Origin: Alphaproteobacteria bacterium
GTDB taxonomy: Bacteria; Pseudomonadota; Alphaproteobacteria; Bin95
Direction: 5' to 3'
Length of the DNA: 6,072 bases
NCBI GenBank assembly: GCA_022822125.1
Contig: JAJECF010000187.1
Location: forward strand, 1-6,072
The notes beneath the pieces are model-generated. The model did no database searches. It saw only the letters and a list, made by a program, of their open reading frames with translations, and was not told the origin of the DNA. Below, in pieces: positions 1 to 4,548 of the stretch (the stretch's first letter is position 1; each line of letters begins with the position of its first letter). The position numbers were made by a program, and so were the translations under genes.

Positions 1-2
1 AT

Positions 3-905
3 GGCGGTGGCGTATTTCTCCGCAAGCTCTCCCTGCCGGGCCTTCGCGGCCTGCCACAGTTCGTCGTCCACGATGCGCAGCTCGGGAACCTCGGCGACGA
101 TCCATTCCTCGGGCGGGTTGACCCGCGCGACCCGCTTGCCGGTCTCCGGGTTCTTCATGAAGCGCTGGCGGTTCCACACCAGCCGGCCGATATAGAGCTC
201 GTTGTTGAGCAGCCCGGTGCCGCGCTTGGCGTGGCCGCGCAGCACCGAGTCGCTCCAGAGCCTGCCCTTGGCGCCGGGAATGCCTTCGTCGTTCAGCCGC
301 CGCGCGATGGCGCGCGGGCTGGTGCCGGCGGCGAACTCGCGGAAGATGCGCCGCACGATCTCCGCTTGCGTCTCGTTGATTTCCCGCTCGCCCCGGATGC
401 GCTCGCCGGCGTCATCGTGCAGCCGCACCACGTCGTAGCCGTAGCAGATGCCGCCGCCCGACTTGCCGGCCTCGACCCGGCCCCGGAGACCGCGATGCGT
501 CTTCGCCGCAAGGTCCCTCAGGAACAGCGCGTTCATGGTGCCCTTGAGGCCGACATGCAGCTCGTTGATCTCGCCTTCGCCTGCCGCGAGCGTGAAGATC
601 ATCACGCCGGCGAAGCGCAGATGCTTGTAGAGGGTCGCAACGTCGGCCTGGTCGGGGCTTATCCGGTCGAGGGCCTCGGCGACGACGATCTCGAACGCAC
701 CCCGCCGCGCGTCCTCCAGAAGCGCCTGGACGCCGGGCCGGAGGATCACGCTGTCTCCCGAGATGGCGGAGTCCCTGTACGTGCCGACGATCTTCCAGCC
801 CTCGCGCTCCGCGCGCTCGCGGCAGACCCGGAACTGGTCCTCGATGGAGGCCGGCCGCTGCTGGTCGGACGAATAGCGGGCATAGAGCGCACAGCGAAGG
901 GTCAT
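3..905 (-). CDS. Large serine recombinase, N-terminal part (runs off left edge)
   Basis: Site-specific DNA recombinase of the resolvase/invertase superfamily, expected to integrate, excise or invert DNA through a serine-DNA intermediate. Only residues 1-301 are inside the window. The resolvase catalytic domain spans roughly residues 3-145: LYARYSSDQQ near the start carries the expected nucleophile Ser12 and Arg10, followed by SAISG and LRPG. A Recombinase (PF07508-like) DNA-binding domain follows at about 165-280, with YGYDVVRL, a helix-turn-helix-like AIARRLNDEGIPG, and NNELYIGRLVWNR. The zinc-ribbon/coiled-coil C-terminus would lie off the left edge. The ATG at 905 is preceded by AGGAG about 10 bases upstream. 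It lies 112 bases downstream of the XRE antitoxin on the same strand. Oddity: the conserved DRxxR motif reads DRISP (Asp80, Arg81, Pro84), so the second catalytic arginine is missing. The family call is firm; activity is doubtful. Confidence 0.93.
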   Translation of the reverse strand, partial: MTLRCALYARYSSDQQRPASIEDQFRVCRERAEREGWKIVGTYRDSAISGDSVILRPGVQALLEDARRGAFEIVVAEALDRISPDQADVATLYKHLRFAGVMIFTLAAGEGEINELHVGLKGTMNALFLRDLAAKTHRGLRGRVEAGKSGGGICYGYDVVRLHDDAGERIRGEREINETQAEIVRRIFREFAAGTSPRAIARRLNDEGIPGAKGRLWSDSVLRGHAKRGTGLLNNELYIGRLVWNRQRFMKNPETGKRVARVNPPEEWIVAEVPELRIVDDELWQAAKARQGELAEKYATA

Positions 906-1017
906 GGTCTCGGGTCTCCTGTCTCTCGCCAGCCTGCCCGGCCGGCGTGTCGTGTTGCCTTCGGCGGTATCCCATGGTCGCACACCGGCCCCAGCCCTTG
1001 CGCGTCCGATTGCGGGT

Positions 1018-1296
1018 TCACGCGGGCTCGAACCGGATACGCAGCCGGGTTCCCGTCGCCTTCGCGACCTTCTCCAGCGTGCGCGTGGATGGCGGTATCC
1101 GCCCGCTCTCCAGCCGCGCTACCGCCGATTGCGTGGTCTTCATCCGTGCGGCCAGCTCCGCCTGGGTGAACCCGGCCGCCTGTCGCGCCTCGATGAGCGC
1201 GCGGGCGATCTCGAACTCCGGCCCCATCCGCTCATAGGCTTCGCGATAGTCCGCGTCCCGGCTCCACCGCTCATGCAGCTCTTCAAGCGTACTCAT
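1018..1296 (-). CDS. XRE-family antitoxin of TA pair 1
   Basis: A 92-residue helix-turn-helix protein, expected to neutralise the toxin encoded just upstream and to repress their shared promoter. Residues 1-35 are a charged, helical N-terminus (LEELHERWSRDADYREAYERMGPEFEIARALIEAR). A Cro/C1-type HTH spans about 36-85, with FTQAELAARM as the first helix and TTQSAVARLESGRIPPS as the recognition helix and following turn. The start ATG at 1296 overlaps the toxin stop by four bases (ATGA). GGGAGG lies 7 bases upstream (plus 1304-1310), so it has its own ribosome binding site even though it is coupled to the toxin. This toxin-first order is that of HigBA modules with Gp49-like toxins. XRE assignment is certain; the partner role rests on adjacency and overlap. 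Confidence 0.93.
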   Translation of the reverse strand: MSTLEELHERWSRDADYREAYERMGPEFEIARALIEARQAAGFTQAELAARMKTTQSAVARLESGRIPPSTRTLEKVAKATGTRLRIRFEPA

Positions 1297-1619
1297 TGCG
1301 ATACCTCCCCGGCGCGTTGCAGCGCCAATTCGATCTCCCGGCGGGGCGTGCGCCGGGTCTTCTTGACGAATGCCCGCACCACCACGACCTGCCGTTCCAT
1401 CGCCGTGACGTAGAGCGCCCGCGCGATGCCGTCCCGGCCGCCGAGGCGCATCTCCCACAACGGGCCGGTCAGGTGCCTGACATGCGGCATGCCGACACGC
1501 TCCAGGCCGACCGTGGCGATCAATCCGGCGATGCGAACGAACCGCGCCCGCATGTCGGCGGGCAGCGCGTCGAGCTCCCCGTCCACGGTCGCATTCAGGG
1601 TTCTGACGCGCCAAGCCAT
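1293..1619 (-). CDS. RelE/HigB (phage Gp49-like) toxin of TA pair 1
   Basis: A 108-residue basic toxin of the RelE/ParE superfamily, Gp49/DUF891 type, expected to be a ribosome-dependent mRNA interferase in the cytoplasm. Family signatures are visible: LWEMRL at 54-59, DGIARALYV at 63-71, and VVVVRAFVKKTRRTPRREIELA at about 78-99. The last of these is the usual FxKKTxKTPxxEIxxA block with its cluster of basic residues. The length matches the family. The start at 1619 is the only sensible one: the frame is closed by TAA at 1629-1631 and no other start lies between. No Shine-Dalgarno precedes it, but a perfect TATAAT lies 8 bases upstream, so the mRNA may be leaderless. The stop overlaps the antitoxin start. 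All expected motifs are present, so it is probably functional; the RNase activity is inferred from the family. Confidence 0.92.
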   Translation of the reverse strand: MAWRVRTLNATVDGELDALPADMRARFVRIAGLIATVGLERVGMPHVRHLTGPLWEMRLGGRDGIARALYVTAMERQVVVVRAFVKKTRRTPRREIELALQRAGEVSQ

Positions 1620-1627
1620 AGGATCGC

Positions 1628-1656
1628 ATTATATAGCATGTGTGCTATGGAGCCAA
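1628..1656 (-). promoter_or_regulatory. Candidate promoter of TA pair 1, probably leaderless
   Basis: On the minus strand TTGGCT (1651-1656) is followed by a 17-base spacer and a perfect TATAAT (1628-1633). Only 8 bases separate the -10 box from the toxin ATG, so transcription would begin about 0-2 bases before it. Box sequences and spacing are seen directly; leaderless initiation is inference. Confidence 0.7.
1633..1648. promoter_or_regulatory. Inverted repeat, probable operator for the XRE antitoxin
   Basis: ATAGCA-TGTG-TGCTAT is a perfect 6-base inverted repeat with a 4-base centre. It fills most of the -35/-10 spacer and reaches the -10 box of the candidate TA promoter. Antitoxins of this type usually autoregulate by binding such sites, so occlusion of RNA polymerase is a reasonable inference. 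Confidence 0.6.
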
Positions 1657-1734
1657 GCCCCTCCTACCGGCCAAACAGTGCGTCGCTGCGAGGGACGGGA
1701 AGCGCCAGAAAGGGTCAGTGGGGTCCTGGGTCTC

Positions 1735-1959
1735 CTATCCGTCGTGCGCCTTCGTATCGGGCACATTGTCGTTGGCGACTTGCGACTGCCGGAACTGGTC
1801 GCGCGCGATCTGCCGTCCCAACAGGCAAGCGAGGCGCATCACGGCGGCGTCGATCCGCGCTTCCGGTCCGTCGCCTGCCCCGGCCTCTGAGCCGGTGTTG
1901 TCGTTCGCGGCAACGCGGGGAACTCGCACCCGATCATGGCCGTTTCCGTCTCGCTGCAT
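1735..1959 (-). CDS. Small ANDN-motif protein, function unknown
   Basis: Predicted 74-residue protein with no assignable biochemical role. It carries two copies of an ANDN motif (AANDN at 17-21 and VANDN at 61-65) bracketing a Gly/Ala/Asp-rich linker and a predicted amphipathic helix, RIDAAVMRLACLLGRQIARDQF, at about 35-56. From memory, short alphaproteobacterial proteins with a GRQIAR-type helix and ANDN tails are common near recombinases and plasmid genes; this was not checked. ATG at 1959 is preferred. An in-frame TTG at 2016 would add 19 residues but has no convincing ribosome binding site, whereas GGAAGG and GGGAG lie shortly upstream of the ATG. It is on the same strand as TA pair 1, 115 bases upstream of the toxin. 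Coding is likely but not certain. Confidence 0.6.
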   Translation of the reverse strand: MQRDGNGHDRVRVPRVAANDNTGSEAGAGDGPEARIDAAVMRLACLLGRQIARDQFRQSQVANDNVPDTKAHDG

Positions 1960-2083
1960 CGCTCCCGCCTTCCCGGATTCGGTGACCCTGAAAGGGAGAT
2001 TTGAACCTGCGGGCAAGCGATGTCAAACGCTCTGCAAAGCATATTTTCTGCATGGAATCAACGGCTTGTCCCCACATGGCCAA

Positions 2084-2119
2084 TCCTGTCACCGGCTGGC
2101 CCGGCATGCGCGGACAGGA
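2084..2119. repeat. Inverted repeat A (7-base arms, nested CCGG stem)
   Basis: TCCTGTC at 2084-2090 pairs perfectly with GACAGGA at 2113-2119. Inside it CCGG (2092-2095) can pair with CCGG (2101-2104) around CTGGC. It lies between the small ANDN gene and the VapC stop and abuts inverted repeat B without a gap. No T-run follows on either strand, so it is not an obvious terminator. Confidence 0.5.
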
Positions 2120-2158
2120 GGATGATCGAAAAAAATTTGCGCGGCGCGTCGATCATCC
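2120..2158 (-). repeat. Inverted repeat B (10-base perfect arms) at the 3' end of vapC
   Basis: GGATGATCGA (2120-2129) pairs perfectly with TCGATCATCC (2149-2158) across a 19-base loop, and the right arm covers the vapC stop codon. In the transcript direction the loop reads a GC-rich segment (CGCGCCGCGC) followed by AAA and a run of T that continues into the second arm (A7 on plus at 2129-2135). It may act as a 3' stem-loop or weak terminator for the phd-vapC transcript. The T-run precedes the second arm rather than following it, so it is not a classical intrinsic terminator. Confidence 0.55.
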
Positions 2159-2563
2159 GGTTTGCGGCGTCTCAAGGTCGAACAACGGGATATCCATCGC
2201 GCGGGCCACGTCGTTCATCCGCCGGTCGTAGCTCGCGAGCTCGACCCCCTGACCGTGTTCGGCCAGATAGGCGCAGGACGCCAGATGCAGGGCGTCGAGA
2301 GTGCGCAGCGCGCCGGGGCCGGGAAAGGCGTCCAGCGCCCGCGCCAGCACCGACGGGGAGAGGTCCAGCATCGCGACGCGGCCGGTCAGCCAGCGCGCCG
2401 CCTCGCCGTAGGACTCCGCGAGCCCGCGCGCATGCAGAGGGGTCCATATCTCGTATTCCAGCAGCCGGCTGGAAAACAGCGTCTCGTCCCAGAGCGAACC
2501 GGGCGGTTGTCGGTCCTCGGCCAGAAGATGCGCGAGCGCGACGGACGAATCGAGGTAGATCAC
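2153..2563 (-). CDS. vapC: VapC-type PIN-domain toxin of TA pair 2
   Basis: A 136-residue PIN-domain ribonuclease toxin; VapC proteins are Mg2+-dependent endonucleases, typically of tRNA or rRNA. The acidic active-site residues are all visible: Asp5 in VIYLDSS, Glu38 in SSRLLEYEIW, Asp90 in LRTLDALHLA and Asp113 in SYDRRM. The length is typical for the family. The GTG at 2563 overlaps the antitoxin stop in GTGA, and the short pre-Asp5 segment is what the family shows, so this start is strongly preferred. With no strong ribosome binding site of its own, translation is probably coupled to the antitoxin gene. Its stop codon lies inside the right arm of a 10-base inverted repeat. It appears intact. 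The RNA target cannot be read from sequence. Confidence 0.94.
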   Translation of the reverse strand: MIYLDSSVALAHLLAEDRQPPGSLWDETLFSSRLLEYEIWTPLHARGLAESYGEAARWLTGRVAMLDLSPSVLARALDAFPGPGALRTLDALHLASCAYLAEHGQGVELASYDRRMNDVARAMDIPLFDLETPQTG

Positions 2564-2853
2564 CGGTCGCGTCGGCTCTCGTCCAGGTCGGCCAGGATTT
2601 CGTCGAGCGTGGCAACAGGCGGGGGCTTGGGCGGCGGTCCCAAAGTGGTCAGTCTCGGCGGCGTCAGCACACCGGACCGGACCGCCTCGGCCAGGAAGGC
2701 GTCGGCGAGGATCGGGCTTCGGGTCTCCCTGATCGGGCCGAGCTCCGCCACGACCTGATCCCGGTCGGTCACCAGGATCGTCTCGCCGGATGCCGCAAGC
2801 CGGACGTATTCGCTCAACTTGCTGTTCAGAACCTTGATGCCGACCGATCTCAT
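2560..2853 (-). CDS. Phd/YefM-type antitoxin of TA pair 2
   Basis: A 97-residue antitoxin partnered with VapC. The N-terminal half (about 1-42) is a Phd/YefM fold: VGIKVLNSKLSEYVRLAASG, then ETILVTDRDQVVAELGPI, which matches the usual LSxxLxxxxxGExxxVTxRgxxVAxL pattern and should dimerise and bind DNA. The C-terminal half is the expected toxin-binding region. It contains a proline-rich linker (LGPPPKPPPV at 71-80) and ends in an acidic helix, TLDEILADLDESRRDR. Antitoxin-first order and GTGA overlap with vapC are standard for this class. The ATG at 2853 has no Shine-Dalgarno but follows a -10-like box by 6 bases, suggesting a leaderless mRNA. Confidence 0.92.
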   Translation of the reverse strand: MRSVGIKVLNSKLSEYVRLAASGETILVTDRDQVVAELGPIRETRSPILADAFLAEAVRSGVLTPPRLTTLGPPPKPPPVATLDEILADLDESRRDR

Positions 2854-2859
2854 ACGCCA

Positions 2860-2888
2860 AAAGTAGCGACCGAACGCTACCTGGTCAA
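2860..2888 (-). promoter_or_regulatory. Candidate promoter of phd-vapC, probably leaderless
   Basis: On the minus strand TTGACC (2883-2888) is followed by exactly 17 bases and TACTTT (2860-2865), then 6 bases and the antitoxin ATG. The -35 is good and the -10 is weak (three matches to TATAAT). An alternative -10, GATAAT at 2901-2906, lacks a well-placed -35 and would leave a leader of about 50 bases without a ribosome binding site. Confidence 0.5.
2863..2880. promoter_or_regulatory. Inverted repeat, probable Phd operator
   Basis: GTAGCG-ACCGAA-CGCTAC is a perfect 6-base inverted repeat with a 6-base centre, lying in the spacer and running into the -10 box of the phd-vapC promoter candidate. 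Phd-family antitoxins autorepress through palindromes of this kind, so an operator role is likely. Confidence 0.6.
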
Positions 2889-2916
2889 GCTCAATCGGGG
2901 ATTATCGCCCACAAGG

Positions 2917-2931
2917 TCAACGACTCGTTGA
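2917..2931. repeat. 15-base palindrome upstream of phd-vapC
   Basis: TCAACGA-C-TCGTTGA is a perfect 7-base inverted repeat around one central base, about 30 bases upstream of the -35 box of the phd-vapC promoter candidate. It overlaps a second TTGACC copy on the minus strand (2915-2920). It lacks a T-run, so a protein-binding site is more likely than a terminator. Confidence 0.5.
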
Positions 2932-3037
2932 GTATCCAATGAGCTTGTCGCCGCCCGCCCTTTCATCTCTTCGGGCTTCCTTCATCGAATTGCCTTCGGC
3001 TCAGAACATGAAGTTGACCGGCACTCTGAAATTGCAA

Positions 3038-3709
3038 TCAGATCACCTTGATAATGTAGAAGACACCAATGTAGGGCGGCATCGATTCCCCGTCTTCTGT
3101 GGTGTCCTCTGACAATGACTTTGTTTCAATTTCGTTCTGCGAAGTCGTCTGGAAATCATGTATATGAATCCCACCTTCATGGTGGTGATCTTGCCGTGGA
3201 CCGTTGCGATTAATTCCCTTGTCTGTCTGCCCAGAATGCGTGTGGGGCAAAGTATGTGTATGAGGTTGGGGGTGAGTGTGGGTCTTGGATCCTCCAAGCT
3301 TCAATAGCTTATCATTTGAAAGTGTTGCTCGAAGAAAAACACCATCCAATTCAGGAAGTTTTTGGTTGTAAAATGGCGAATCCTTATATCTTGCTCCTTG
3401 AAGAACGCTGCCATCGCAGATTTTCCATCGTACTAGAGCACCAAGGTCTTCCTTCTTGCCGACAAACGGAATAATTGTTCCCACAGGGAATTTTGAGAAG
3501 CGATCTAAAACTACATCTTCTATATCCATCTGCATGTTTTTTACTTGTTCTTTCAGCTTTACTACGGCCTCGGATGTTTGGTTTTCCTCAAGAGTATCAA
3601 CCTTCATTTCAAGGTTGCTAATCATTTCGCTCATCTGTCCAAGCCATACAAGGCCACCAGCGACGGCAATTCCAAGTGCGACTATGGCACCAAACTCAAT
3701 TCTCGGCAT
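3038..3709 (-). CDS. Membrane-anchored phage tail-collar-like protein, histidine-rich
   Basis: A 223-residue protein of unknown role. Residues 7-24 form one hydrophobic segment (FGAIVALGIAVAGGLVWL), a probable signal anchor. Residues 25-66 look like a coiled coil (ISNLEMKVDTLEEN, VVKLKEQVKNMQMDIEDV). From about 74 to the end it resembles the tail-collar domain of phage fibre tips: FPVGTIIPFVG, RWKICDGS, LPELDGVFLRA and a terminal MPPYIGVFYIIKVI, matching the family's PxGxI, W--CDG, PDLrG-f-R and PPy-----iIk blocks. In between lie five HxH pairs (144/146, 150/152, 156/158, 175/177, 182/184), the metal-binding pattern of T4 gp12/gp37 tips. The start at 3709 has GGAG 6 bases upstream. Base composition is about 40-45% GC by eye against 65-70% around it, indicating separate acquisition. 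It could be a prophage remnant, but the anchor replacing the fibre shaft argues for a surface or periplasmic cell protein. Confidence 0.8.
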   Translation of the reverse strand: MPRIEFGAIVALGIAVAGGLVWLGQMSEMISNLEMKVDTLEENQTSEAVVKLKEQVKNMQMDIEDVVLDRFSKFPVGTIIPFVGKKEDLGALVRWKICDGSVLQGARYKDSPFYNQKLPELDGVFLRATLSNDKLLKLGGSKTHTHPQPHTHTLPHTHSGQTDKGINRNGPRQDHHHEGGIHIHDFQTTSQNEIETKSLSEDTTEDGESMPPYIGVFYIIKVI

Positions 3710-3756
3710 TTCCTACTCCAGTCGTCATCGGGAAACCAGATTTCGCAGCGTGGCGA

Positions 3757-4062
3757 TCATGCTGGCTGATAGCGGCGAACGTCAATCTCGTCGGCCCGCG
3801 CGCGCATCTGGGTCGCGTCGTGCCATGCCTGCATCCGCAGCAGCAGGTCCATGCTGAGGCCGAACGCCTTCTCCACCCGCAGCGCCATTTCGGGCGACAG
3901 TGAGGCGTTGCCGTTCAGCAGGTCCGAAAGCGTCGCCCGGCGCACGCCGAGAATTCGCGCCGCCGCCGAAACGCTCAACCCCAGCTCCTCAAGGGCCTCG
4001 ATCCGGATGAAGGCGCCGGGGTGCGGGGGAGCCATCCCCATCTTGATGCCGCCGCTGGTCAT
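3757..4062 (-). CDS. higA: HigA-type HTH antitoxin of TA pair 3
   Basis: A 101-residue antitoxin and likely autorepressor of the HigA/VapI family. The N-terminal APPHPGAFIRIEALEELGLS is the hallmark HPGexLrexxxxxgls segment. The HTH follows at about 29-51 (SVSAAARILGVRRATLSDLLNG), then the usual NASLSPEMALRVEKAFGLSMDLLLRMQAWHD, where the family has is-emAlRlexafGxsxxxWlxxQxxyD. The start ATG at 4062 shares one base with the toxin stop (TGATG), and GGAGGA lies 9 bases upstream, so both coupling and its own ribosome binding site support it. In-frame ATGs at codons 8 and 10 are less well placed. The length is slightly under the common full-length HigA. It lies 47 bases upstream of the AT-rich collar gene. 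Confidence 0.95.
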   Translation of the reverse strand: MTSGGIKMGMAPPHPGAFIRIEALEELGLSVSAAARILGVRRATLSDLLNGNASLSPEMALRVEKAFGLSMDLLLRMQAWHDATQMRARADEIDVRRYQPA

Positions 4063-4352
4063 CAGTGGTAGTCCTCCAGGTTCACGCGCTCGATTGCGCC
4101 GTTTCGCTCCTCAAAAGTGATCCGCCAGTTGCCCGACACGGAAACACTCCACTCGTTCCGGCGCTCGCCCGACAGCCGGTGGACCCGCCAACCGGGCGCC
4201 GCCTCGCGAATGAAACCCTCCATGGTCTCCGCCATGGCCAGCGCGGCCAGGATGCCGCGCACCCGCTCCACGAGGTCCTGTTTCAGCAGCCGGGACGAGT
4301 TGCTCTCGTAAAGCTGGCGCAGGCCCCGGTGACGAAACGAACGGACGATCAT
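4062..4352 (-). CDS. higB: HigB-type RelE toxin of TA pair 3
   Basis: A 96-residue toxin of the HigB (plasmid maintenance killer) branch of RelE, expected to cleave mRNA on the ribosome. The start MIVRSFRHRGLRQLYE is the canonical HigB opening. WRVHRLSGERRNEWSVSVSGNWRITFEE (about 55-82) carries the conserved hydrophobic/basic core with Arg77, and the protein ends NLEDYH, matching the family's terminal DYH. The length fits the usual 92-96. The ATG at 4352 is chosen by that homology. In-frame ATG and GTG codons 10 or fewer codons upstream exist, but none has a better ribosome binding site. Translation ends in TGATG, directly coupling higA. It is divergent from the MobF relaxase gene across a 196-base gap. 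Confidence 0.94.
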   Translation of the reverse strand: MIVRSFRHRGLRQLYESNSSRLLKQDLVERVRGILAALAMAETMEGFIREAAPGWRVHRLSGERRNEWSVSVSGNWRITFEERNGAIERVNLEDYH

Positions 4353-4360
4353 GCGGCCCA

Positions 4361-4389
4361 CATGTACGGCATGACCGTGCATGATGCAA
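4361..4389 (-). promoter_or_regulatory. Candidate promoter of higBA, probably leaderless
   Basis: On the minus strand TTGCAT (4384-4389) lies 17 bases from TACATG (4361-4366), which is 8 bases from the higB ATG. The -10 is weak on its own (three matches). The identical geometry at the other two TA pairs and the palindrome across it add support. Confidence 0.4.
4362..4382. promoter_or_regulatory. Imperfect 21-base palindrome, probable HigA operator
   Basis: Arms of 8 bases, ATGTACGG and CCGTGCAT, flank a 5-base centre and match at 7 of 8 positions. The site covers the spacer and most of the -10 box of the higBA promoter candidate. HigA proteins repress their own operon by binding such palindromes. 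Confidence 0.55.
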
Positions 4390-4463
4390 GCGCCTGCGGG
4401 GAGGACATTCGGCGACTTTTGCGGCCATGCGATGACAGGAAGATGAGACCGCCTGTTCGTCCC

Positions 4464-4492
4464 TTGTTCTGCCGCCTGCGAGCGCATATCTG
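4464..4492 (+). promoter_or_regulatory. Weak candidate promoter for the relaxase gene
   Basis: TTGTTC (4464-4469), a 17-base spacer and TATCTG (4487-4492) lie about 57 bases before the relaxase ATG. Each box has only three or four consensus matches, so this is tentative. MobF relaxase genes often sit next to their oriT, and this 4353-4548 gap is where one would look, but no recognisable nic site was seen. Confidence 0.22.
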
Positions 4493-4548
4493 GCCTGTAT
4501 GGACCGGCAAGATTCCGCTCATTCCGCCTCCGGCGCGGGGCCGCCGCG

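Noticed and set aside
231..1169. 312-codon open frame on the plus strand opposite the recombinase and XRE genes
   Set aside because: It crosses two well-supported minus-strand genes and the gap between them, and its translation resembles no known domain.
1960..2016. N-terminal extension of the small ANDN protein from a TTG at 2016
   Set aside because: There is no ribosome binding site for the TTG, and the internal ATG at 1959 has better spacing. A TTGACA on minus at 2021-2026 would also place a transcript start within this stretch, though its -10 partner is very weak.
3031..3038. ATTGCAAT palindrome at the end of the collar gene as a terminator
   Set aside because: It is only 8 bases with no T-run after it; such a short palindrome is expected by chance.
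4481..4510. ATATCTGGCCTG as a relaxase nic site
   Set aside because: It only loosely resembles the RP4-type ATCCTG core, which belongs to MobP rather than MobF relaxases, and no inverted repeat flanks it.
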